This document shows positions 44,745 through 56,071 of a DNA stretch of 64,000 bases, one piece after another. The notes under the pieces were generated by a model. It had not been told where the DNA came from. It made no database searches and saw only the letters and a program-made list of their open reading frames with translations. Both the position numbers and the translations under genes were made by a program. Position 1 is the first letter of the stretch. Each line of letters opens with the position of its first letter. Origin of the DNA: Hyposmocoma kahamanoa (lineage: Eukaryota; Arthropoda; Insecta; Lepidoptera; Cosmopterigidae); the NCBI RefSeq assembly GCF_003589595.1, contig NW_020653993.1:5720892-5784891 (forward strand), in the 5' to 3' direction.

Positions 44745-44981
44745 ATATTCCACCTCTAAGGGTGGCTAATCAGGGCATGAATTTGGTTTGTTAGAAAATA
44801 CTCGGACGTTTGATCAGTGGTTGATCAAATAATAAAAAACTATATATTATTTAACATCCATTCAGTCATTCAGAAATCTAGAGACTTAAATTGTTAAAAT
44901 AAAATCAGTACAGAGTACTAAAAAAACCGACCTCAAAAGTCATTCATCCCCTAGTTTGCCACCCTTAGAGGTGGAATATTC
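44745..44981. repeat. Inverted pair of a 39-bp repeat module
   Basis: AATATTCCACCTCTAAGGGT at 44745 has its complement at 44962-44981, and the match extends over about 39 bp. A third copy is at about 43787-43826. Probably pieces of one LINE 3' region in both orientations. Confidence 0.6.
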
Positions 44982-46292
44982 TCTTCAAATTTAAATGGAA
45001 TCACTACTGAGGTATTCTCTTTCCAACAAAAACAGAATCATCAAAATCGGTTCACAAAGCCGGAGTTGTCGCGTAACATACATAAAAAACATGCAGTGGA
45101 ATTTAAAACCTCCTCCTTTTTTTTGAAGTTGATTAAAATTAGTTTCGAAATGAAGTTTTTCAATTTAATGTCACTATAGGTGACAAAAAATTGTTTTATA
45201 TTGGTTTAGGAAAATTAGTGTGCGGTAGTGGTTACCTGACTTGGCGATGATATTTCCATGTCTACTAAACATTACATAATTAAATTGCCGACTCGACTTG
45301 GTGGGAGCACTTCCGTGCCTTCAGAACATTACGGAATTAAGTTTGTGGACAGAAACTCTTGTCAAACAATACAACACCGCGAGTTCTGAGTTGACAGCGC
45401 GAGTTTTGCTACTTGGGGCTTTCGCAGGATGATCCAAAGTTATTCTCATATTTCTTATTCAAGTAACGTTTTCTTAACAACATTGCAAAATGGAAATAAA
45501 CACAATGAAACAATTTAACAGGGATTTCAACACCTATCTATTACAATAGTGTAATAAGACAAGAGAGTAACTCTATACAAACTAGTGATGTAACGGAAAT
45601 GTCACAATGAAAACAGACGTCAAAAGTAAATCTTAGCAGAAACGGAGACGGAAGCGGATGCGGAAGCGAAAGTGTAAATAGTATAAAGATCTCAACGAAA
45701 TAGTTCCAAACAGGGCTTGTGTTTGGTTTCATAATTGCACTTTTAAGGTAAAACCGGGTTAGATGCCCATAGGGGGCAGATGGCCAATCGCAATATTTCA
45801 ATGATTCGCATGGTATCGTATCGTACAAGTGTACAGCGAATATGCTGAGTAAAATAAAAAGAAAAAGTAAGTAAAAATTTTGTTAATTGTTTTGAGTAAT
45901 GCTAAAATTATTTGGAGGGTTCATGTTTTACACTACAATGAACTTATTTTTTCAAAATATGGATTATTTTTATTTTTATCGCTTAGTCACATCAAATGCT
46001 TTGTTATAAGCTCAAAATTCTACGTATCATGTTTTTTCTTGTTTAAATTTGATGTGTGGCCACCTCTCCTCACCTCTCGGAATATTGGGACAGATGGCCA
46101 ATCAAAATCGGTGTAAGATGGCCATGTGACTGCCGGTATAAGGACCGGTCACACAAAGGTCTAAAATATTAATAAAATAATTTATTTATTTTCGAACTTG
46201 TTTTAGATGCATACTAAATACAAAAAAAAAGGTAGCCGCAATGAGAGGGAATTGCACTGAAGAATCATTAAAAATGTCCCAATACTTGTAAT

Positions 46293-46397
46293 GGACCTGA
46301 AACTTTGGTTTGTTTGAAAAACAAATATACGCGATGTAAATACGGAAAAACAGTTTCATTTCATAAGTGTAACGTTCGCGAAAACCTAAGAACTCAT
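46293..46397 (-). repeat. Foldback MITE P, one arm
   Basis: GAAACTTTGGTTTGTTTGAA, AAACAAATATACGCGATGTA and CAGTTTCATTTCATAAGTGT, then GCGAAAACCTAAGAACTC, matching the right half of the 21022 copy. Confidence 0.7.
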
Positions 46398-46626
46398 AGC
46401 TATTAAAGCTGCTGCCGCTATGAACCCCGCTTCATCGAAGACTGGCTCCAAAGCGTCGTGTGCCACTTTTGGGTTCAAGAAAACTGAGAATTTGACGACA
46501 TTAAGAAAAATGAAGACTAAAAAAAAACTAGAAATAATTATTGGCCATCTTAGCCATAGTCCTATGGTCATCACACCCGGGCACCTCGGAAGAGATGGCC
46601 AATCGTAATTTTTTTTAAACAAAGTT

Positions 46627-46668
46627 TAAAATTGGCCTCAAGACAATTTTGTCTTGAGGCCAATTTTA
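46627..46668. repeat. Perfect 20-bp hairpin
   Basis: TAAAATTGGCCTCAAGACAA and its exact complement, separated by 2 nt. Confidence 0.85.
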
Positions 46669-46984
46669 CTTTTTAACAAATGTTCTTTTTTCTGTTATAT
46701 AATTAATAGTTAATTGTTCAAAGTTTAATAAGAAAGAAAGATTTGCAATGTAATATCTAAACTTTTATTTTGAAAGCGTTTAGAAAAAACTATGGCCATC
46801 TGCCCCGGTTTTACCCTAACACAACACAAAACTGCTAAGACGCACGCGCCTGATCCATCACATTGTAAAATTCCGATAAAGTTTCGTTATAAAAGTTGCG
46901 GAAGCAGATATGGAAACGGACGCACACATTCACATAATCTCGCGGTGCACTTGCGTTGCATAGCGCGCGCGCGCACACACGCCA

Positions 46985-47165
46985 TCTAATATAATAATAA
47001 TAATGCATACACTCAACATAGCCTCGCACTAGGGAAACCCTGTGTCGCGGGTACCATGGACACACACATAGACAACCACAAAGTACACCCAAACTCACGA
47101 GAGAAATAAATGTAAGCCAAACAAATATTTCTCCCTCTGCGTGGCAGTTCGGCCACGGAGGCAGT
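46985..47165 (-). repeat. SINE B copy
   Basis: ACTAGGGAAACCCTGTGTCG, ACCATGGACACACACATAG and TTCGGCCACGGAGGCAG are the complement of the SINE B tail, body and head. Confidence 0.75.
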
Positions 47166-47320
47166 TTAATATAGAACTGAAACGTTCGCTACGTGTTTAA
47201 AACAATATTCTTTAAACATAAAAAGTCATCGACTTAATTCGTTTTTAGAATCTATATTAACCTACCTCCTTAAAAGATCTTTTAGACGGCACATATAATA
47301 GTTCCAGTTACAAAAATCTG

Positions 47321-47503
47321 AGGGGCACTGCCACTGCGCTCATGAACGCTGAGATATAAATTAACAAGGCCCATGTGCCTGTAATTTCACTAGACCCTTC
47401 AAAACCGGAATGCATTACGCTCACATTACTGCTTGGCAACAAAAATAGGTAAGGTGGATAAGCTTTCTTAGACGAACTCTTTCACAAGGAGCTCTACTGC
47501 CAC
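47321..47503 (-). repeat. SINE-like repeat A, internally deleted copy
   Basis: ATCTGAGGGGCACTGCCACT, GCCCATGTGCCTGTAATTTC and GAACTCTTTCACAAGGAGCT. The segment with the CTCTGAGTGG complement is missing. Confidence 0.75.
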
Positions 47504-47599
47504 TTGTCGTTTTTATATTATTATTTTCTATTATTACACAAAGAGTGCAAAATATACTGGCTATTTTTTGTAAATATATCCCACAACAAGTAGAACCAC

Positions 47600-47603
<4 letters not shown>

Positions 47604-47633
<30 letters not shown>
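47604..47633 (+). repeat. (GA)n microsatellite, 30 bp
   Basis: Pure GA tract. Confidence 0.95.
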
Positions 47634-47636
<3 letters not shown>

Positions 47637-48119
47637 AGTACCACAAAATCAGATGTTTCAGAAATCGCAAAAGTATCGAGAAAATTCCGTAAAGTTTCAT
47701 TACAACGTTCAATACACCCATCGAAGCAATCTCCACGACGTAATTTCGTGTCGAATGCCGATGCAATGACGTGGAATAATGGAATCGAATCGACGTTGGA
47801 ACCATCTCGTTAATGGCGTGGTTATTTCAATAGAAACGTTGAATGAGTCGTTTTCATTTCTGTTTTATTACTCATAGATTCGAAAATAAAATAGGCTTCA
47901 TTTGACATACAAATCCACATAATCCACAAACAATTACAACAAAACAACAAAACAACATAATCTTCAAATTCCTGTGGTCATTATGCATTTTGGTTAGTAT
48001 ACGTATTGGCATTACACGTAAATAACAGTTTGCATTTCAATATTCATTTCGAGTATTGGTCAATGGACGCAGATGTTTTTTTAAATAAGTTTTCAAGATC
48101 TCATTTCAATACTTTCGAC

Positions 48120-48340
48120 ATAATACTCCATCATCATTATCAACCAGCATATGGGAGTCTATTCCTGGATTTACCCCTTTCACTGTGCGCCATTTTGTCC
48201 AGTTCTCAGCTTGTCAGCAACTTTTTTCAGATCGTTACTCAATCTTTAGAAGAGCATTTAGTCGGCTGAGTTGTGGTCTCCACTGAAGACCTCATTTTCC
48301 CCACTGGTTATGGGTTTTTCGACAGACATTACTTTTTTAT
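48120..48340 (-). pseudogene. Degenerate RTE-type LINE fragment
   Basis: Plus-strand text such as AGCATATGGGAGTCTATTCC, TTTTTCAGATCGTTACTCAA and GTGGTCTCCACTGAAGACCT parallels 28866-29050 (antisense RTE end) with heavy divergence. Confidence 0.45.
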
Positions 48341-48485
48341 TCTTAATTCATTAATACGCAGTAAATTGGAAAGTTCCATGTGCGCATGGAACCCACATGA
48401 AAGCTCATTACATCGTTATGTTACAAAAGTGCAGAAATCGTTTCTTGGATACTTGTACAAACGCGCTGGTTTATAATTCGTTGGA

Positions 48486-48506
48486 GGTTAGGTTAGGTTA
48501 GGTTAG
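48486..48506 (+). repeat. Interstitial (TTAGG)4 tract
   Basis: Four uninterrupted GGTTA units, the insect telomere repeat. A weaker tract is at 51080-51102. Confidence 0.8.
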
Positions 48507-48871
48507 AATGAAACACCTACGCACTCCCTGTCGGTGCTCAATTCTGTCGTTGCCACCAATCCTAAATGCGACTTGTTTGTGGATGGATCAAATAATATTG
48601 TCAAAATGTTTGCATTTTGTAACGGGTTTGTCCGTAATAATTAAAGTAAATATAAATTTAAAAAAAATTACCAACTGAGTTTCATTTCAGCAAACAAATA
48701 CTTCGTTCAGTCTGATATAGGTTTTTCATATCCAGGCATATTTTTTTAATACCTGCACGCATCGTCTGTGACCTAAAGCCGCGTTGCCCTCGCTGTGTAC
48801 AGTTGGCAAAGGAATAACTGTATTATTCCATTTCATAGACTTCGCTGCTTGGAATCTGTAGCTGCTTTTTA

Positions 48872-48990
48872 ATCGGCTTCAAAAAAAGTTGGAGGTTCTC
48901 AATTCGATTGTACTTTTTGGGTACGTCGACATTTGTGAACCGATTACGATTATTTGTTTTTTCGTTGGAGAAAAGGTCCTCCAATAATGG
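48872..48990 (+). repeat. LINE-tail type repeat
   Basis: TTTTAATCGGCTTCAAAAAA, GGAGGTTCTCAATTCGATTG and TTTGTGAACCGATTACGATT match 2616-2745. Confidence 0.55.
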
Positions 48991-49098
48991 TGCTATTCAA
49001 ATTTGAAGAAAATATAAACGGTAAAGGTGGCAAATTATTAAGAATATTCTAATGCAAAACGGGTATTCTGCTTCCTTATTACAGTTTTTTAGTAGCAG

Positions 49099-49370
49099 TA
49101 GAGTTCCATGTGAAAGTGTTCCCCCTGGAAAATACTGGCACCGTACGTATTTCTGCCGCCAAGCAGTAATGTCAGCATTACTGTGTTCCGGTTTTGAAGA
49201 GTGCTAGTCAAATTACAGGCACATGGGACTTGTCAAATTATGTCTTAGAGTGACGGACGCAGGGTCAGTGCCACTCAGATCTTTGTAATTTAAAACTCTG
49301 AGTGGCACTGCAACTGTTATGGACAGGTATGTCCATACTAACCATGCTCACAACTTGTTCGTCCCGATAT
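49099..49370 (+). repeat. SINE-like repeat A, nearly full length
   Basis: From AGAGTTCCATGTGAAAGTGT to AACTTGTTCGTCCCG, with TTACAGGCACATGGGACTTG and CTCTGAGTGGCACTGCAACT. Confidence 0.8.
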
Positions 49371-49536
49371 TCCTGAATGTTCCATTATAAGTCAGTGATG
49401 AAATTGCATCAATAATAAATTTTATTAATCATCTTCGACGTAAATAGTGTGTTCTTATTTTATCATTAAAAATATTTCGGGGTGAAAAGACCCAGTGCTT
49501 TAGGCTAAGTGTTTTGCCATTGCGCCCGTCGTAAAT

Positions 49537-49692
49537 TTGACAAGTCCCATGTGACGGTAGTTTCACAGAAACCGTTAAAAAACCTAAACTGGAACGTAAT
49601 AATGCTCAACTTTCCCCTCAGAACTTTGCGACTGAAGCTCTGGGTGGCACTGCATTTGTTATGGGTAGGCGTGTCGCTTACACAACGGGCAT
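49537..49692. repeat. Repeat A mosaic with opposed halves
   Basis: 49537-49600 reads as the minus orientation (GACAAGTCCCATGTGACGG ... CGTAATAATGCTCA) and 49606-49692 as the plus orientation (CCCTCAGAACTTTGCGACTG ... GTGTCGCTTAC). It is either an inversion inside one copy or two truncated copies joined. Confidence 0.55.
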
Positions 49693-49699
49693 ACAACTT

Positions 49700-51220
49700 A
49701 AGAAATAAAAATTATACTATACTGAACGGAACATGTTCTGTTGATTGTACCAAGGTAAACTACCAATACGGCTTTTACGACTGTATGATATACGATTCAG
49801 CGTTTCGACGGCAGATGACAGAAATATAAATTGCTCACCATCATTTTTTTCGAAATTTGTCCAAGTTTCTGAAAACTGCAATACAGTGTTGTTTGTGTTA
49901 AGAGGATACGGAGTTATTGAAAATAACTGTATCTAATCATTAAATATAGTGAACATAAAATATTCCTTATTGACATAGTCGTAATTTTAATTTGATTTGA
50001 AACTTAACATGAGCTTTTCGGTCAAGGAAAATATCGTGATGAAACTTGGGAGTCTACTCTATACGTAACATTTATATTTTTGAGGTGTGCCATTTGATAT
50101 CGTAATCCATTTTTCCTTTTAATTTCACTCATATAATCTATAAATAATATTATACGTATAGATAACGTATGCTCTAAACGATTACTTAATAACACGGTTC
50201 ATCAAAGTATATTTTCAAACACTGCGAGATAATTATATAATTTACTAACCAAGGTGCATGATTACGTAGCGCGGAATCTTGATTTCTTTGCGATATTCTA
50301 CTTGTTGACTGTCGAAAGATGTTTTTATAAGTATAAAAACATCTTTCGGCAAAATAGTTACCTAAGAACAGATCCCAATTAACACTTCTTCTCTGAACGT
50401 TCTAACGGACTTCAATACTATTTAACACGATGAAATCAGACGTCGCATTCACTTTCTATTCTCACATAGAGATCTCGCGCTTTATATCGCTCTCGCACAA
50501 GTCGCGCCTTACTGCACGTCGAGGAAGTCCACAATTCTCGGAATACGTGTGAAGTCTGCAACCAGCATTGAGTCTGCGTGTCAGACTATGGTCCTTGCCC
50601 GAGAGGAGACCCGTGCCAAATGGGACGTATAAATGGGTTGATGTTAATAGTCGTAATTGAGAAATTTTTCCCATTACTTTGGTATCTAAAAAAAGGAGAG
50701 ACCGGGCAAAACGACGCACGGTAGGCCTATGATGATCAAAGTCTAGGAATAGAAAGACGTCAATTCTACAGCGAAAGGGTCGTGAGACTTGGCTTTTTTA
50801 CACATATTGTTTGTGGTGGGACTACATAATATCTGTAGGCACGCGTTCAATCAAAAGACAATTGTTTGAAATTTGTGTTAGTCATTATCTGTCAACGTTA
50901 TGTCTATTTGTATCAATTTCAACCAATTTTATGTTGTTATTTACATATACTGAGATTTTTTTGTAAAATAACTCCACTAATTTTGTTATGATTATGAATA
51001 CACTATAACGTTTGTTCGAATTTTCATTACACTTACATGTTCTTTCATGATATGTTGGATGTTTATCGCAAAGACACGATTAGGTTCGGTTAGGTTAGGT
51101 TAAGTCAGGTTTAAAAGAAAAAACATTTTCCTCTCAAAATTGCTTTCGAGGTTATAAAAATTCGAGTAAACGCCATTTTTGGAAAATGTCATTTCAGACT
51201 ACTGGCAGGTAATCTGTATA
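49700..51220. other. Gene-free stretch
   Basis: No supported exon. It holds the hairpin at 50313-50348, a GC-richer part (50460-50760) with a Cys/Arg-rich minus frame that is not recognised, and a (TTAGG)-like tract at 51080. Confidence 0.4.
50313..50348. repeat. Perfect 17-bp hairpin
   Basis: CGAAAGATGTTTTTATA and its exact complement with a 2-nt spacer. Confidence 0.85.
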
Positions 51221-51223
51221 CAC

Positions 51224-51395
51224 ATATCGAACACACAGAAAAATTTCGTCGACGCGGTGGGACTTGAACCTACGACCATGCTGCACCGTCGTAATATTGC
51301 TAGAACCATCTGAGCCACGGGTCCAGTTACCGAGTCGTCGAAATTCTCCAGTGTTTTTGTGATCTTTGTACTGACTATTCGGCATTTGTTGCCGC
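51224..51395 (-). repeat. SINE S-related copy with a different tRNA-like head
   Basis: The complement reads CCGTGGCTCAGATGGTTCTA (A box) and GTAGGTTCAAGTCCCACCG (B box). Flanking ACACATCGAACACACAGAA and GATCTTTGTACTGA segments match the SINE S body. The head is diverged from the other S copies, so it may be a subfamily. Confidence 0.65.
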
Positions 51396-51924
51396 TTGTG
51401 AAATCTAGTAAGAGATTTTTGAATAACCTTCTAACCATAGCTTTTTATGTTGTTATTTACGTTTATGTTATTGTTATTTTCACTGTTACGAAACAGTTTT
51501 CCTTTTGTAAATAATTCGAGTCGGCTGGAACAAAATTTACCATTACGTGAGTCGTTTATATTGTAGGTTTAAAGGACATGCTAAAGCAACAAAAAATAAT
51601 ACATTTTTGTGTTGCAAATACACTATCATACCATTAACTTTAACGGCACTAGCGCGTCGTTCGGCTTGAAGATCGGTTCAGGCACAACAACCGGTAAGAA
51701 ACCTACAACCCACGCTTGGTTCGGCGGAGATCGCCGAAAGCTACCGAAAAAATAGGCGTCTCTATCGCTGCTCGCACACAACGTCAAGTAACGTTAGCGT
51801 TACTTATTTTTAAACTTATATTTACATCATTTATTCACTAAGAATATAGTTAATATAGTTAGAATAAAGTTAACACGAAAGGAGCCTCGCCTCACGACGT
51901 CTGGCGCACCCTTCGCAACAATTG

Positions 51925-52085
51925 GCGAATACCTTACGTCGCTTTGCAAAAGACCTACATTTGTTATTTATTTCTCACATGAGTTTGAGTGTAATTTGTT
52001 GTTGTCTATATGTGTATCCATGGCACCCGCAATACAGGGTTTCGCTAATGGCTATGAGTGTGTGCATTATGATTAGTTTGGCGTG
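51925..52085 (+). repeat. SINE B, headless copy
   Basis: TTTATTTCTCACATGAGTTT, CCATGGCACCCGCAATACAG and GGTTTCGCTAATGG match the SINE B body. The tRNA-like head is absent. Confidence 0.65.
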
Positions 52086-52175
52086 CATGAAAGTAGCCTT
52101 CCCGTAAGACGTACCATCTAGTACGTATATCTGGCGGACTTTGGGCAAAAAACGGCGAATACCTTACGTCATTTA

Positions 52176-52365
52176 ACTACCTCCGTGGCCGAACGGTTAC
52201 CATGCTGGACTCCCAGACCGGGAGAAATATTTGTATGGCCTACATTTATTTCTCTCGTGAGTTTGGCTGCAATTTGTGGTTGTGTATGTGTGCGTCCATG
52301 GCACTCGCGACACTTGGTTTCTCTAGTCCATGTTGAGTGTGTGCCTTATAAAAAAAAATGTATAT
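52176..52365 (+). repeat. SINE B copy
   Basis: CCTCCGTGGCCGAACGGTTA opens the tRNA-like head; the B-box part is deleted (CCCAGACCGGGAGAAATATT). The body has CCATGGCACTCGCGACACTT. Confidence 0.75.
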
Positions 52366-52479
52366 GTATACGTGTATGAAACTTTTCACCACGACGGCAA
52401 ATATATCTATCTATTCCATGCACAGTTTAGAATGCCGGCTACTTGTGTCATGGTCAGAGTGGCTAAATTTTGGGCCGAG

Positions 52480-52502
52480 AATATATATATATATATATAT
52501 AA
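52480..52502 (+). repeat. (TA)n tract
   Basis: About 22 bp of alternating AT. Confidence 0.9.
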
Positions 52503-52954
52503 TATTTGTATGCCATCGATATCATAACAAGAAGAAGCTAACTTAGTCACTACAAGTGTCTAACCAAAAACAAATTCTTTACAACTTTACATTTCTGGTA
52601 CACTGTAGTGCAGACATAATAAAAATAAAATATTCTCTCTTTGATGACAAATTTCTCTACCGCAATATGAAGACGTTAAAACATCCAAGCTTAATAATAA
52701 TTATTGAGGGATTAGTCGTATACGTATTAAGCCGCTAAATAAAGCACTATCCTCAGTGGTTCTGTTGGTAAGCTTTTCTGTACCAGTTTTAGATGTAGGG
52801 CGAAAGACATTCCGGTGGCTTTAAGAGCCTGTTTTTCAGCTTTGTGTTGCCCTTTAGACCACTGTAATTACATATTTAAAATTTGAAAAATAATAAGCAG
52901 CATATAATGATTTATATGGCAACATAGTCAAAAAATTGACAAATGATTAGTAGC

Positions 52955-53100
52955 ACATATTTCTGCCGCCAAGCAGTAATGTGAGCGGTTTTGAATGGTA
53001 ATTAATGCCTGGTATAATTACGGACCCATAGGACTTGTCAGCTTATGTCTCATGGTGACGGGCGCAGTGCTAGCGTCCCTCAAATTTTTGCGATGTATTA
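52955..53100 (+). repeat. SINE-like repeat A, partial
   Basis: TTTCTGCCGCCAAGCAGTAA, then GGACTTGTCAGCTTATGTCT and GACGGGCGCAGTGC; ends at TTTTTGCGATGTA. Confidence 0.7.
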
Positions 53101-53675
53101 TTTAGCGAATCAGCAGGCTGATTTTAATTCAAATCGGAACTCGGGTATCCCACCAATCGGGTAGCCCACCCGAGTCTCGAAATCAGATGGGTTTCCGATC
53201 GAGAAGATGAACCTGATTCCTAATATATCTTTCTAATTTGTGAGTTAAATCAACTATTGTTCCGTTTTGGATCGGCCATTTGTGAATCGTAATTATGCCA
53301 CTCGACTCGGAAGGGACGCAGTTTCCGATCGGGAGAGGCAATCAAAATCAAGCTGCAAGAAAGCATAGCAATTTTCAAAATGAGAATAAAAGAGCACTAT
53401 TCAACGACTGTTCCATCCATTTCATAGGTATTATAGTACGAAATATGTATTTATGTATCTAAGTATTTACATAGTCTGAAAAATTTTATGTTTTTGATAT
53501 TTTTTTTTATTCATAATTTTTGTTTTGTCGTGCACGTATACCCGTTGTTAATGACGGTCTCCCGTATTTAGGTCTGCAGGAAGAAATTTCTGTTACAAAT
53601 AAGCAGTACCTTTTCTTTGTTTTCTGTGCAATAAAATAATTAAATAAATAAATAGAAAGTTCGTTTCTCACATAG

Positions 53676-53748
53676 ATATTAACCGAACCCGGGACCCCTA
53701 GTTCTTACAGTGTCAACTATTAAACCACCAAGGTCGTCGATGTATATG
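53676..53748 (-). repeat. tRNA-like SINE head, SINE C type
   Basis: The complement reads GACGACCTTGGTGGTTTAAT and ends GGGGTCCCGGGTTCGG. Not an intact tRNA gene. Confidence 0.5.
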
Positions 53749-54279
53749 AAGTATCCAAAACATTTTTCATTTGTAATTTTGTGTTCGCTGTTAGAATATA
53801 TTCTGCCCGTAAACAATGAAAACAACAAGGCAAACTTTATATTACCAGAGGGCAATCAGAAAAAACTTCACCGTTATTTCTGCACGCAAGTGTAATCACG
53901 TTTTTCAATTACACTTCGAGCGTAATACGCCCAATTCGAATAGTAATGGGTTTTCATTATAACACTTCATAATAATGACTTTATGTATTTGTTGGAATTA
54001 AATTAAAGAGAAAAACATGGATAAAGCCCTCCGTTTCGCTTTTTTGAATTTTCTACCTTCTTTCTAAGGTTTAAAGAAAAGGCCTCTTGTTGTAGTTATT
54101 TTGAAATAGTCATGTACTGTTCTGTGTTGTCATTGTAATTTATATTTGTGTATAATTGATACCTTGTAATGCAGGATTTAGAGTTCAAATTCCAATTGTG
54201 CCACGACATTTTCGGAACTTTTCATACGAAAGCTGTTTATTTTAAGTTGCTAGAAATATTGGGAAAAAAAAGTGTTTGA

Positions 54280-54325
54280 CGACGTCGATAGCTCAACGGT
54301 TAGAAGCTTTTGTGTGCAGTTTTAC
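54280..54325 (+). repeat. tRNA-like SINE head fragment
   Basis: GACGTCGATAGCTCAACGGT has the A-box pattern; no B box follows at the right distance. Confidence 0.4.
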
Positions 54326-54479
54326 AGTGTGACTTGCTTCGATGAAGGAAAAGTAGGTGGTGAGATCTCCATAAACAAACAGACTCTTAATAGCTTTTCG
54401 ACATCTTTGCCATCTAATGGTCTTTTTTAGATAACCATTAAACATAAATGTTACATCCTGTACAGGATAGAAAGAATAC

Positions 54480-54672
54480 GCCAACTGAAATAGAAATGGG
54501 CAGGCCATATCTGTAGATTAGATAATACCAAATGGACGAAAATTATCACAGAATGGACGACGGAAAAAGATGTCAAGGTAGACAAAAGAAATGGAGAGAT
54601 ATTTTCACAGAAAAAATCGGACTGGAATGGATGACTAAAGCGAGAGAAAGAAAGGAGACTAGTGCATACAGT
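54480..54672 (+). pseudogene. RTE-type LINE C-terminal fragment
   Basis: Plus frames give KWAGHICRLDNTKWTKIITE and, after a frame change, RQKKWRDIFTEKIGLEWM, the end of an RTE-group protein. Only about 60 codons remain. Confidence 0.7.
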
Positions 54673-54774
54673 AATTAAATTAATAAGTTTTTATCTCTTT
54701 TTCTTTTTTAAAAAAGGTATAATTTAGTAGAAATAAAGAAAATAATAAACAAAAATTAATAAACTATTATTATA

Positions 54775-54968
54775 ATAATAATAACCACGCACGAACTCAT
54801 AGCCCCGCACTAGGGAAACCCTGTATCGCGGGTGCAATGCACACACATAGACAACTATAAAGTATATCCAAACTCACGAGGGAAATAAATATAGGTCATG
54901 CAAACATTTCACCCAGCCCGTGAATCGGGACCTCTGCATGGCAGACCAGACCATTCGACCTCTGAGGC
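54775..54968 (-). repeat. SINE B copy
   Basis: CCCGCACTAGGGAAACCCTG, GTGCAATGCACACACATAGA and CCCGTGAATCGGGACCTCTG are the complement of the SINE B tail, body and head. A SINE tail repeat (TAATAATAA) is on the left. Confidence 0.75.
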
Positions 54969-55346
54969 ATATTATTGTACGTACTATTTAATGACAAACA
55001 GTTGGAGGTTAATTACGACCAAAATATGGTAAAATTTCATTTATTAGTATGAATGTATGAATTTATTAGGATGTAGAATGGACCAATGAATCCAGAGAAC
55101 TGCTAATCGCGGTGTAAGACATCCTAGTTTTGTATTTAGTACCTACTGGTACACTAGATGTCGCGACTAGTACCAAATAGATGTTTTTGCAACTAATTTG
55201 TAAATAACGCTACTTTAATTTCTAGTGATAGCAAGCACATCAACTAGATGGCGCTTATTGCACAGATTTTTAAATGTGTGCCGCCGGCTATTCTTTTATT
55301 TTGTTTAAGATTAGCGCCATCTACCTACACTAGCAAGGGTTAATTT

Positions 55347-55550
55347 AGGCTCAACTCACACTGGTGCAGAGTCGAAGCGTCGCGACGAGTTATGTTTTTC
55401 GCCTATAGCATATTCATCAGGTACAAATTTGTGTTATGCAAATATCGAACGCGTCGACGCTTGGTTAAAGTCGAGCGGTTTCTGGCGATCCTGAGATCCG
55501 AGCGCGCTAATGTGAGTGTTGTCGCCTCTGCGCCAGTGACAGTTGAGCCT
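55347..55550. mobile_element. MITE with about 30-bp inverted ends
   Basis: AGGCTCAACTCACACTGGTG and CAGAGTCGA on the left pair with CGCCTCTGCGCCAGTGACAG and TTGAGCCT on the right, with four mismatches. No coding part. Confidence 0.75.
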
Positions 55551-55634
55551 TATAAATAAGTTTGTAACACGCAATTCCATCTATTGACAAGCATATTTGT
55601 CAAGTTCTGAAAATAATTTTAGCTCACTTCATAT

Positions 55635-55680
55635 CCTTGAAATATTATTCAAATATTGACATTTGAATAATATTTCAAGG
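55635..55680. repeat. Perfect 20-bp hairpin
   Basis: CCTTGAAATATTATTCAAAT and its exact complement around the loop ATTGAC. Confidence 0.85.
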
Positions 55681-56071
55681 AAAAAAACTGACTACTTATA
55701 TTTCATATTAAAGATGAGTTATTCAATATTCACGGCCATTTATCTAATATAGACTACCTCCAGACTATCGATCAGCGCTATCTATACTTAAGACGGAACT
55801 TTGGCCTTTTTCAGAGGTACATAAATAAATCAAATAACTTTCTTCTTGGTTAGCAAAAATAACTTCGTTGTGTAACTTAAGTTGGTTAAGTTAGGACTTT
55901 ATCCTTTGTAACCGAAAATCGTACACGGTATAACATTTTATTATTAGTAATATAGAAAGTTTTGGTAATTAATAAGAAATCAGGTTGTTAACTAGTAGTC
56001 AGTAATAATACCTATATAAGAATATATATAAAAAAGAAGTGGTGCATTCCTTCTTTATTATAATATCCAGT

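Larger units (their letters stand above)
45746..46817. mobile_element. Nonautonomous DNA transposon with AGATGGCCAATC repeats
   Basis: Ends AAGGTAAAACCGGGTTAGAT and its partner ATCTGCCCCGGTTTTACCCT are inverted. Variants of CAGATGGCCAATCG recur inside at about 45778, 46090 and 46592, like subterminal binding sites. A MITE P arm (46293-46397) and a perfect hairpin (46627-46668) lie within. A short frame near 46400-46608 might be a transposase remnant but is not recognised. Confidence 0.6.
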
